A DNA stretch of 12,504 nt from an uncultured Eubacteriales bacterium (GTDB lineage Bacteria; Bacillota; Clostridia; Lachnospirales; CAG-274): contig CABUWB010000032.1 in NCBI GenBank assembly GCA_902495025.1, positions 1 through 12,504 on the forward strand, given 5' to 3'. Of this stretch, positions 1 through 6,050 are shown one piece after another. Numbering within the stretch: position 1 is the first letter of the stretch; every line of letters starts with the position of its first letter. The notes under the pieces are model-generated. The model saw nothing but the letters and a program-made list of their open reading frames with translations. It did no database searches and was not told the origin of the DNA. Both the position numbers and the translations under genes were made by a program.

Positions 1-1
1 T

Positions 2-1027
2 GATGAAAAAATTATAGATATGATAAAGGTGATGTATTCAAAAAACATCGCCGCCTTTGTTATAAACGAGGGGCAGATTTCGCAGAAAATAAAGGACTAC
101 TGCAATAAAATTGAGCTGCCGCTGTATGAATTGTCCGTCAATTTACACCTTATCGATTTATCGCAGATAGTATGCAAGGTGCTTGTTGAGGAGGCAAACA
201 TAATTAATTCAAGGGAGAGAATATTCACCTCCATACTCTACTCGGACCAGCTTGACGTTGACGAAATAATGAAGCAGGCAAATTATCTCGGTGTAAATCT
301 GTCGGGCAAATTCAGAGTGGCGGTATTCAGAATGTACGATACCAAAGCTCTCTCCAATAATGAAAAGGAAATGGACGAGGGCAATCTCATTGAAATAAGG
401 GAAAATGTCAAAAAGCAGATTGAAAATGAGTTCAGACTGCATGGACTTAGAAAAATTATGCTCCATTCGCAGATGGACAGTGTGGTTATTATGTTTCCCT
501 CTGATTTTTTCAGCAGGGACCTTATTGTATCCATATTTGACAATATAATTAAAAAGATTAATTCGGGTTTTAAAATTAATGCCGGTGTTGGCATAGGCTC
601 GGATTATGAGTACATAGCGGAGCTTAAAAACAGCTATCATGAGGCGCTTGACACGCTTAAAATCCTCAACATGGTAAGCACACAGGAAAAGGTGTATTTT
701 TATGAGGACTTGGGGCTGTATTCGTTTGTGGCACAGATAAAAAACGGCAAGTTTCTTGATGACTATATCGAGGCAAAGCTCGGCAAGCTCATTGAGGCTG
801 ACAGCTTACAAGCGGGTGAGCTGTGCAGTACGCTTGAAGCGTATCTTGACTGCAACTGCAACGCCAACTCAACTGCCGAAATGCTGTTTATCCACAGAAA
901 CACAATGCGCTACCGCCTGGAAAAAATCAAAAAAATTCTGGACAACAACATAAGCGATATATCAAGCTGTCTGGAGCTGAAGCTCGCCTTTGTGATTAAA
1001 AAAATACGGGACAACAGACGGGAATGA
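2..1027 (+). CDS. PucR/CdaR-family transcriptional regulator, 5'-truncated by the window edge
   Basis: This is the 3' part of a sugar/purine-type DNA-binding regulator. The frame is open to the left edge of the window, and the methionine codon at 20 lies inside a segment that reads like the end of a PucR N-terminal domain (KNIAAFVINEG...IELPLYELSVN), so the true start is upstream. Counting from the codon at 20, residues about 80-220 resemble the GGDEF-like CdaR middle domain (KINAGVGIG, then YHEALDTLKI). Residues about 270-325 form the PucR C-terminal helix-turn-helix, with the family hallmark IHRNTMRYRLEKI. Family members often activate nitrogen or purine catabolism genes; Bacillus subtilis PucR acts on the urease operon among others. 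Its position just before the PII/transporter operon suggests it controls this locus, but the effector is unknown. The family call is firm; the regulon is inference. Confidence 0.9.
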   Translation, partial: DEKIIDMIKVMYSKNIAAFVINEGQISQKIKDYCNKIELPLYELSVNLHLIDLSQIVCKVLVEEANIINSRERIFTSILYSDQLDVDEIMKQANYLGVNLSGKFRVAVFRMYDTKALSNNEKEMDEGNLIEIRENVKKQIENEFRLHGLRKIMLHSQMDSVVIMFPSDFFSRDLIVSIFDNIIKKINSGFKINAGVGIGSDYEYIAELKNSYHEALDTLKILNMVSTQEKVYFYEDLGLYSFVAQIKNGKFLDDYIEAKLGKLIEADSLQAGELCSTLEAYLDCNCNANSTAEMLFIHRNTMRYRLEKIKKILDNNISDISSCLELKLAFVIKKIRDNRRE

Positions 1028-1031
1028 TGTA

Positions 1032-1046
1032 TGTGCAGGCTGCACA
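1032..1046. promoter_or_regulatory. Candidate operator: perfect TGTGCAG-G-CTGCACA palindrome
   Basis: Seven-base arms are perfectly inverted around one central G, five bases after the stop codon of the PucR-type regulator. The right half TGCACA ends 45 bases before the predicted -10 box of the PII operon promoter, a position typical of an activator site. A degenerate copy occurs at a matching distance before the binding-protein promoter (5912-5926). There is no following T run and almost no loop, so it is not a terminator. Which protein binds is unknown; the adjacent PucR-type regulator is the obvious candidate. Confidence 0.5.
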
Positions 1047-1069
1047 ATAATAATTATGTCAAAAATATA

Positions 1070-1097
1070 TTGCAAAAAAATTTTTTTATAATATAAT
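1070..1097 (+). promoter_or_regulatory. Predicted sigma-A-type promoter of the PII/transporter operon
   Basis: A TTGCAA -35 box (1070-1075) is followed by a 16-base A/T-rich spacer and a perfect TATAAT -10 box (1092-1097). Transcription should start near 1104, which leaves about 90 bases of leader before the first PII start codon and places the hairpin at 1128-1166 inside that leader. An overlapping TATAAT at 1087-1092 is less well spaced. Confidence 0.65.
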
Positions 1098-1127
1098 CAC
1101 TCTAAAGAGAAAATAAACTCTGATGAC

Positions 1128-1166
1128 AAGGACGCCGTTAGTAAAATATCGGCGCCCTTTTTATTT
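1128..1166 (+). terminator. Leader hairpin with T run before the first PII gene (candidate attenuator)
   Basis: The arm GGACGCCG (1130-1137) pairs with CGGCGCCC (1150-1157): five GC pairs, one A-C mismatch, then two more GC pairs, extended by AA/TT. The loop is 12 bases, and CTTTTTATTT follows. This is the form of an intrinsic terminator. Only 29 bases separate it from the start codon at 1196, too few for another promoter, so transcription of the operon must read through it. It may also end readthrough from the regulator gene, but its place after a good promoter suggests regulated attenuation. Confidence 0.75.
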
Positions 1167-1195
1167 GCTTTAAAAATGGAAAGGAGATTTTAACT

Positions 1196-1522
1196 ATGAA
1201 GATGATTAAGGCTATTGTAAGACCTGAAAAGTGTGATGAGGTATTAAACAATTTGTGCGAGGCTGGCTTTCGTGCAGTAACAAGGTTTGGTATTCTTGGC
1301 AGAGGCAAGCAGAGAGGTTTAAAGGTTGAGGACGTCTACTATGACGAAATACCAAAGGAAATGCTTATGCTTGTTGTTGAGGACGGCAGCGTTGATAAGG
1401 TAACGGACATTATTATCAAGTATTCAAGAACAAGCGACAGCGGCTCCTTTGGCGACGGCAAAATTTTCATTCTCCCTGTTGAAAAGGCGGTAACTGTAAG
1501 CTCGGGTAAGGATGAGCTGTAA
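1196..1522 (+). CDS. PII-family nitrogen regulator, NifI1-like
   Basis: This 108-residue protein has the trimeric PII signal-protein fold, a sensor of 2-oxoglutarate and ATP/ADP that works by docking on target proteins in the cytoplasm. Visible features are the N-terminal strand MKMIKAIVRPEK, a short T-loop region at residues 36-54 with GRGKQRG and YYDEIPK, the conserved lysine (K54) corresponding to GlnB K58, and the B-loop FGDGKIF at 85-91. The T-loop sequence resembles NifI1 proteins of archaeal and clostridial nif clusters more than GlnB/GlnK, and the usual uridylylated tyrosine context (RGAEY) is absent. The C-terminus reads AVTVSSG where GlnB has IRIRTG, so two phosphate-contacting arginines are missing; this may be typical of the NifI1 group. 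AAGGAG at 1181-1186 supports the start. It is the first gene of an operon with a second PII protein and ABC transporter genes, so the transporter is a plausible target. Confidence 0.9.
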   Translation: MKMIKAIVRPEKCDEVLNNLCEAGFRAVTRFGILGRGKQRGLKVEDVYYDEIPKEMLMLVVEDGSVDKVTDIIIKYSRTSDSGSFGDGKIFILPVEKAVTVSSGKDEL

Positions 1523-1551
1523 TTGCCGCAGTTAAATCAAGGAGGTACGCT

Positions 1552-1914
1552 ATGAAACAGATAATGATTATTTTACGACCTAACTGCTATTTTAAAACAA
1601 AGGCGGCATTAAGCGAAAAGCGCTTTTTTGCAATGAATACCAAGGAGGTGCTTGGACGTGGCAAGGCACACGTCAGCTTTATGCCCACAGAGGGCAGTGC
1701 TGACTCTGATGCCGAAAGTGTATATGCAAATGCCCTTGTTGCTAAAAAAATGATACAGATTGTTGTACCCGATGCTATGGTTGATGAGGTTATAGAAACC
1801 GTACTTTCAGTAAACAGCCACCATGCCGAGGGCGACGGCAAGATTTTTGTACTGCCTGTTGAGGAAAGCATACGTATACATACGGGTGAAACGGGAGAGG
1901 ACGCCTTAATGTAA
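1552..1914 (+). CDS. PII-family nitrogen regulator, NifI2-like
   Basis: This is the second PII protein, 120 residues, probably the partner of the one encoded just upstream. It begins MKQIMIILRPN, has VLGRGK at 33-38, a long T-loop running from about 38 to 66 that carries several acidic residues, K65 at the GlnB K58 position, a B-loop with GDGKIF (94-99), and the C-terminal IRIHTGETGE. The end resembles NifI2 proteins. One of the two GlnB phosphate-contacting arginines is retained (R108) and the other is histidine (H110). In nitrogenase clusters, NifI1 and NifI2 form a mixed complex that inhibits nitrogenase unless 2-oxoglutarate is high. No nitrogenase genes are in the window and the next gene is an ABC permease, so the target here is probably different. 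AAGGAGGT at 1540-1547 is an excellent ribosome binding site. Confidence 0.88.
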   Translation: MKQIMIILRPNCYFKTKAALSEKRFFAMNTKEVLGRGKAHVSFMPTEGSADSDAESVYANALVAKKMIQIVVPDAMVDEVIETVLSVNSHHAEGDGKIFVLPVEESIRIHTGETGEDALM

Positions 1915-1938
1915 GGCAAAAGGAAAAGAGGTAAGTAA

Positions 1939-2730
1939 ATGAAAAAAGATAAGGGTGATTTTCGTTTAAGAAAAGATATATCCAAAAGGTGCTATACCAT
2001 ATCGGCGATTGTAACCTTTGTTGCCATTTTTGCCGCATGGACGCTGCTTTGCGCCAGCGGCAGCGTTAAGGAGCTGTTTCTGCCCTCGCCTTTAAAGGTA
2101 CTTAACGATATTGTTGACGGCGCACTGGACGGCTCGCTGTGGATTAATATGGGCTACAGTATTTTTCGTGTTACCATGGGCTTTATCCTGTCGGTTGTAA
2201 TCGGTATTCCGCTTGGCATACTTGCAGGCAGCTTTAAAAGGCTTGACGCAGTTATTGCGCCTGTGTGCGAGTTTATACGTTATATGCCCGTACCTGCCTT
2301 TGTACCGCTTGTAATGGTTTGGTGCGGCATAGGCGAGTGGGCAAAAATTACCATTGTATTTCTGGGCTGCTTTTTCCAGATGGTACTTATGATAGCCGAT
2401 GATGCAAGGAGCGTATCCGATGACTTGCTTTCATCAAGCTATACACTTGGCACAACAAGGGTTACTACAATTACAAAGGTGCTTATACCTGCAATGCTGC
2501 CAAAGCTTATGCTTACCCTGCGTATGATAATTGGCTGGGGCTGGACATACCTTACAGTTGCCGAGCTTGTTGCGTCAAACTCGGGTCTTGGCTACTCAAT
2601 TTTAAAGGCGCAGAGGTTTTTACATACGGAAAGCATCTTTTCGGGTATTCTTATAATCGGTATTCTTGGTCTTATTACAGACAGAATGTTTGCTTTTGCA
2701 ATTAAAAAGATGTTCCCATGGGCAGAGTAA
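1939..2730 (+). CDS. ABC transporter permease, NitT/TauT (SsuC/TauC-like) family
   Basis: This is the membrane subunit of an importer of the nitrate/sulfonate/taurine type, 263 residues, close to the usual family length. About six hydrophobic segments are visible: residues 19-40, 72-97, 115-130, 136-154, 190-212 and 233-254. FLPSPLKVLNDI (47-58) matches the typical periplasm-side start of SsuC/TauC proteins. The cytoplasmic coupling loop that docks on the ATPase is SYTLGTTRVTTITKVLIPA (167-185), a variant of the EAA motif. The ATPase gene follows after 14 bases; the binding protein is encoded about 3.3 kb downstream. Families of this type import nitrate, taurine, alkanesulfonates, thiamine precursors or other small compounds, and the sequence does not reveal the substrate. 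Co-transcription with two PII genes suggests nitrogen-status control. Confidence 0.93.
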   Translation: MKKDKGDFRLRKDISKRCYTISAIVTFVAIFAAWTLLCASGSVKELFLPSPLKVLNDIVDGALDGSLWINMGYSIFRVTMGFILSVVIGIPLGILAGSFKRLDAVIAPVCEFIRYMPVPAFVPLVMVWCGIGEWAKITIVFLGCFFQMVLMIADDARSVSDDLLSSSYTLGTTRVTTITKVLIPAMLPKLMLTLRMIIGWGWTYLTVAELVASNSGLGYSILKAQRFLHTESIFSGILIIGILGLITDRMFAFAIKKMFPWAE

Positions 2731-2744
2731 AGGAGATGTGAAAA

Positions 2745-3578
2745 ATGTTGAAGAAAAAAGAGGAAAAAATAAATACCACAGGCTCTCCGCTTGAAGCTCA
2801 TGTTGCAAGCAGCAAAATTATAGCGCAGCACATAGATAAAATATATAAATCGGGCAAAAAAAGCACAAAGGCTATTGCCGATGTATCAATAGATATACAG
2901 GATAATGACTTTGTATGTGTTGTAGGCCCATCGGGCTGTGGTAAGTCCACACTTTTAAGAATGTTGGCAGGGCTTGATTTTCCCTCGGCAGGGGATATAA
3001 TTGTAAACGATAAAAAGATAACGGGCCCCGGCCCTGACAGGGGCATGGTATTCCAGACCTACACACTTTTTCCTTGGATGAGCGTTGAGGACAATATAAA
3101 ATTTGGTCTTAAAATTAAAAAGCTGCCTAAGGAAGAACAGCAGGCAATAACAGACCGCTACCTTGATATTATCGGGCTTAAAAAGTTTGCGGCGGCGTAT
3201 CCAAAGGAGCTGTCGGGCGGTATGAAGCAGAGGGTTGCAATTGCAAGGGCGCTTGCCAACCAGCCTGAGGTACTGCTTATGGACGAGCCATTCGGTGCTC
3301 TTGACCCTCACACCAAGTCAATGATGCAGCTTTTGATGAGGGAAATTTGGGAGAACGACCACCCTACGGTTGTTTTTATTACCCATGATATTGATGAGGC
3401 GGTATTTCTTGCAAACAAAATTTATGTTATGTCGGCAAGACCCGGCAAAGTAATTAAAGAGGTAAATGTATATCTGCCTCATAAAAGAACTCTGGAGCTG
3501 AAGGACTCGCCCGAGTTTATTAAAATAAGAAAAGAAATTAACGATTTGCTCTATTCGGCTAATGATACCGAAGAATAA
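2745..3578 (+). CDS. ABC transporter ATP-binding protein, NitT/TauT (SsuB/TauB-like) family
   Basis: This is the nucleotide-hydrolysing subunit of the importer, 277 residues. All motifs are intact: Walker A GPSGCGKST (61-69), Q-loop glutamine 104 in VFQTYTLFPW, signature LSGGMKQR (156-163), Walker B VLLMDEP (176-182), D-loop GALD and the switch histidine 214 in FITHD. FPW after the Q-loop and the LSGGMKQR signature are characteristic of the SsuB/TauB/NrtD group. A lysine-rich N-terminal segment of about 25 residues precedes the usual domain start, which is longer than many homologues, but AAAGGAG just upstream of 2745 supports this start. No extra regulatory or binding domain is fused to the C-terminus, unlike cyanobacterial NrtC, so any PII control would have to act on the ATPase or permease itself. 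Confidence 0.95.
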   Translation: MLKKKEEKINTTGSPLEAHVASSKIIAQHIDKIYKSGKKSTKAIADVSIDIQDNDFVCVVGPSGCGKSTLLRMLAGLDFPSAGDIIVNDKKITGPGPDRGMVFQTYTLFPWMSVEDNIKFGLKIKKLPKEEQQAITDRYLDIIGLKKFAAAYPKELSGGMKQRVAIARALANQPEVLLMDEPFGALDPHTKSMMQLLMREIWENDHPTVVFITHDIDEAVFLANKIYVMSARPGKVIKEVNVYLPHKRTLELKDSPEFIKIRKEINDLLYSANDTEE

Positions 3579-3601
3579 CGGCAATTGAAAGGGAGAGTTA
3601 A

Positions 3602-4765
3602 ATGAGTATAAACAGAATGGTGTATACGGGTACGTCCTACTTTGGCGAGCTTGCAAGGGCTGAAATAGTAACCGAGGTCAGAAAAAGGCATTTTAACAAG
3701 GCTTTGCTTGTAACTGACAAGGGACTTGTAGCATGCGGTGTTGCTGCCAAGGTACAAAAGGTGCTTGATGAAAATAATATACCCTATGAAACAGATGACG
3801 AGGTAAAGCCAAACCCCACAATTGAAAATGTTTTGTCGGGGCTTGATATGTTCAAAAAAAGCGGCAGTGATTTTATAATTGCAGTAGGCGGCGGCTCGGT
3901 TATTGATACTGCAAAGGCGGTTGCCGTAATAGCCAATAACCCCGAAAATGCCGATGTGGTATCGCTGGAGGGTGTTGACAAAAGCAAAAATCCTGCTGTG
4001 CCTATTATTGCAGTGCCAACAACAGCAGGCACAGGCTCGGAAACAACCATGGACTATGTCATTACCAACGTCAAGGAAAAAAGAAAAATGGCTTGTATGG
4101 ACTCAATGGCAGTACCTGTTGCCGCAATACTGGATACGGATATAATGGCGGCTCTGCCTTTAAAGCTGACTGCCGCAACCGCAATGGACGCTCTTACCCA
4201 TGCAGTTGAGTCCTATCTGTCAAAGGGAGCGTTTGCCTTTTCGGAAATGCTTTCCTTAAAAGCGGTAAGCCTTATATCGGAAAATTTTGCGGCGGTACTT
4301 GAAAAGCCCGACAATCTCGAGGCAAGAAAGGGGCTTGCGCTTGCGCAGTACATGGCAGGTATGAGCTTTACAAACGTGGGTCTTGGCATTGTACACTCAA
4401 TGGCGCACCCGTTAAGCGCCTTTTACGATATACCGCATGGCGTTGCAAATGCCCTGATTTTGCCTTACGTGCTTGACTTTAACTCCGACGTGTGCGAAGA
4501 TAAGATGACAGCGCTAGCTCTTGCCTTTGATCCGTCCTTTGATACGGCAAAGGGCAGCAGGGCGGCAGCAAAGCACTGCGTGGATATAATAAGGAGCTTT
4601 AACACTAAGGCGGGTCTGCCGCAAAAGCTAAGCGAGCTAAGCGTTAAGGAGGAGGACTTTGACGCACTGGCACAGTCGGCATTGAATGATGCGGCTACAC
4701 CCGACAACCGCAAGGAGGTTACAGCGGAAGACTTAAAAAAATTATATCAGGCTATGTATGCCTGA
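3602..4765 (+). CDS. Iron-type alcohol dehydrogenase, FucO (lactaldehyde reductase)-like
   Basis: This is a group III metal-dependent NAD(P)-linked alcohol dehydrogenase, 387 residues. The nucleotide-binding GGGS is at 96-99, followed by IDTAKA. The four expected metal ligands are D196 and H200 in DALTHAVESY, and H265 and H279 in VHSMAHP...IPHG; H269 is also conserved. Over its whole length it reads like E. coli FucO, for example NRM near the start, NPENADVVSLEG, PTTAGTGSE and GLGIVHSMAHPL. FucO interconverts lactaldehyde and 1,2-propanediol, but relatives act on 1,3-propanediol, ethanol, glycolaldehyde and others, so the substrate here is open. The gene lies in the transporter operon, 23 bases after the ATPase gene, and precedes a second dehydrogenase of a different subgroup. 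That suggests both work on the imported compound or its breakdown product. AAGGGAG supports the start. Confidence 0.93.
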   Translation: MSINRMVYTGTSYFGELARAEIVTEVRKRHFNKALLVTDKGLVACGVAAKVQKVLDENNIPYETDDEVKPNPTIENVLSGLDMFKKSGSDFIIAVGGGSVIDTAKAVAVIANNPENADVVSLEGVDKSKNPAVPIIAVPTTAGTGSETTMDYVITNVKEKRKMACMDSMAVPVAAILDTDIMAALPLKLTAATAMDALTHAVESYLSKGAFAFSEMLSLKAVSLISENFAAVLEKPDNLEARKGLALAQYMAGMSFTNVGLGIVHSMAHPLSAFYDIPHGVANALILPYVLDFNSDVCEDKMTALALAFDPSFDTAKGSRAAAKHCVDIIRSFNTKAGLPQKLSELSVKEEDFDALAQSALNDAATPDNRKEVTAEDLKKLYQAMYA

Positions 4766-4783
4766 GGATAAGAAGGTGCAGAT

Positions 4784-5932
4784 ATGAATTTTAATTATTA
4801 TTTGCCTGTTAATTTGATATTTGGACGGGGCAGTATAAGTAAAATAGGCAGTATTGCAAAGGATTACGGCAGCAGGGCGCTGATTGTAACAGGGCAGAAC
4901 AGTACAAAAAAATCGGGTCTGCTTGACAGGGTAATAAACTATCTGAAAAAGGCAGGCATGGAGTGCTGTGTGTTTGATAAGGTACAGCAAAATCCGCTTA
5001 CCACAACCGCACAGGAGGCAGCCTCTCTTGCCAAAGGTGAGGGCTGTGATGTGCTTATAGGTCTTGGCGGCGGCAGTATTATGGACTGCGCTAAGGCGGC
5101 GGCGTTTCTTGCCGTTAATGATGGAGATATAAACGACTACATATTCAACAGGGAAAAAAGCGATAGGGCACTGCCAATAGTGCTTGTGCCTACAACCTGC
5201 GGTACAGGCAGCGAGGGCAACGGCTTTGCCGTTTTAACCAATCCCGAAAACGGCGATAAAAAGTCCCTGCGCTGTAATGCCATTATTGCAAAGGCATCAA
5301 TTGTGGACTCCGAGTGTATGATGACAATGCCAAAGAGTATTCTTGCCTCGGTAGGCTTTGACGCACTGTGCCATTGTATTGAGGCATATATAAGTAAAAT
5401 AAGCCAGCCTATAACGGATTTGCTCTGTGAAAAGGGCATTGAGCTGCTTGGCAGATACCTTATACCTCTGTATAAGGGCGAAACCGATGCCGAGGCATGG
5501 GATGCCGTAAGCCTTGCAAGTACCTTTGGCGGTATGGTAATCAATACGGCAGGCGTTACACTGCCCCATGGTATGGAGCACCCTGCAAGCGGACTTAAAA
5601 ACATTGTGCATGGCAGGGGGCTTGCCGCAATTACACCTGTGGTAATGGAGGCGAGTATATCGGGTGCGCCCGAAAAGTTTGCCTATATATCAAGGTGTCT
5701 TGGCGGTAAGGATGAAAATGATTTTGTGTATACTTTAAATAAGTTTATTGATGAATTGGAGCTTACCACAACACTGTCGGAGCTTGGTATAAGCAAAGAT
5801 GACGTTGACTGGATGACGGAAAACTGCTTAAAGGTGTCTGCGGCGGGTATTTCCTACCACCCTGTTGCATTTGACAGGGAGCAGATAAGGGAGTTGTATA
5901 TAAAGGCGCTTGGTACATCGTGCACAAAATAA
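4784..5932 (+). CDS. Iron-type alcohol dehydrogenase, butanol dehydrogenase-like
   Basis: This is a second, clearly different member of the iron-type alcohol dehydrogenase superfamily, 382 residues. GGGS is at 95-98, followed by IMDCAKA. The predicted metal ligands are D193 and H197 in GFDALCHCIEAY, and H262 and H276 in LPHGMEHP...VHG, with H266 also conserved. The opening NYYLPVNLIFGRGSI and the ligand context resemble the NAD(P)H-dependent butanol dehydrogenase group rather than FucO. The natural reaction is aldehyde/alcohol interconversion of unknown specificity. It is the last gene of the PII/transporter operon, 18 bases after the first dehydrogenase gene. It does not look like a recent duplicate, because the two proteins differ outside the motifs. 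Its last codons overlap a candidate operator for the downstream binding-protein gene. A weak AAGAAGGTG lies before the start. Confidence 0.92.
   Translation: MNFNYYLPVNLIFGRGSISKIGSIAKDYGSRALIVTGQNSTKKSGLLDRVINYLKKAGMECCVFDKVQQNPLTTTAQEAASLAKGEGCDVLIGLGGGSIMDCAKAAAFLAVNDGDINDYIFNREKSDRALPIVLVPTTCGTGSEGNGFAVLTNPENGDKKSLRCNAIIAKASIVDSECMMTMPKSILASVGFDALCHCIEAYISKISQPITDLLCEKGIELLGRYLIPLYKGETDAEAWDAVSLASTFGGMVINTAGVTLPHGMEHPASGLKNIVHGRGLAAITPVVMEASISGAPEKFAYISRCLGGKDENDFVYTLNKFIDELELTTTLSELGISKDDVDWMTENCLKVSAAGISYHPVAFDREQIRELYIKALGTSCTK
5912..5926. promoter_or_regulatory. Candidate degenerate operator, GGTACA-N3-TGCACA
   Basis: The right half TGCACA (5921-5926) is identical to that of the palindrome at 1032-1046, and the left half matches in four of six bases. 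Similarity continues to the right as A/T-rich sequence ending in AATT in both copies. The right half ends 44 bases before the predicted -10 box of the binding-protein gene, against 45 before the PII operon. It overlaps the last codons of the upstream dehydrogenase. The matching spacing is the main argument; the site itself is short. Confidence 0.35.
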
Positions 5933-5967
5933 ATTGTACTTTTACACATATACATTTTTGTTTTTTG

Positions 5968-5976
5968 TGTTAGACT
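5968..5976 (+). promoter_or_regulatory. Possible extended -10 promoter of the binding-protein gene
   Basis: TGTTAGACT fits an extended -10 element (TGn followed by TAGACT, four of six matches to TATAAT). No good -35 box is present 16-18 bases upstream, as expected if an activator is needed. Transcription would start near 5983, putting the hairpin at 5997-6030 just inside the transcript. The call is weak on sequence alone and gains support from its spacing to the TGCACA site. Confidence 0.35.
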
Positions 5977-5996
5977 AATAATAACTTTTAATTGAC

Positions 5997-6036
5997 GAGG
6001 GCGTTACATCTTTTAGGGTGTAACGCTCTTTTATTT
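5997..6036 (+). terminator. Leader hairpin with T run before the substrate-binding protein gene (candidate attenuator)
   Basis: GCGTTACA (6001-6008) pairs perfectly with TGTAACGC (6019-6026), extended outward by a G-T wobble, a G-C and an A-T pair, with a 10-base loop and TTTTATTT after it. Only 14 bases remain before the start codon at 6051, which hold the AAGGAGG ribosome binding site. Any transcript of the binding-protein gene must therefore read through this terminator-like structure. It may also end the PII/transporter operon. Confidence 0.8.
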
Positions 6037-6050
6037 AAGGAGGAAAAGCT

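Noticed and set aside
209..640. Long antisense frames here and opposite other genes (for example 5137-5604, 7283-7816, 8471-8947, 9635-10111)
   Set aside because: They lie opposite well-supported genes, show no recognisable domains and have no convincing ribosome binding sites; they are mirror frames of real coding sequence.
1032..1046. The palindrome as a terminator for the PucR-type gene
   Set aside because: The arms leave a one-base centre and no T run follows; an operator is more likely.
1128..1166. Guanidine riboswitch (any class) in the PII leader or the other two leaders
   Set aside because: GACAAGG/GACGAGG strings recall guanidine-III RNAs, but the pseudoknot partners, the ACGR loop hairpins of class II and the class I core are all absent, and the leaders are too short.
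1196..1914. A nitrogenase cluster around the NifI-like genes
   Set aside because: nifH would be expected directly upstream and nifD downstream; neither is present, and no nif gene occurs in the window.
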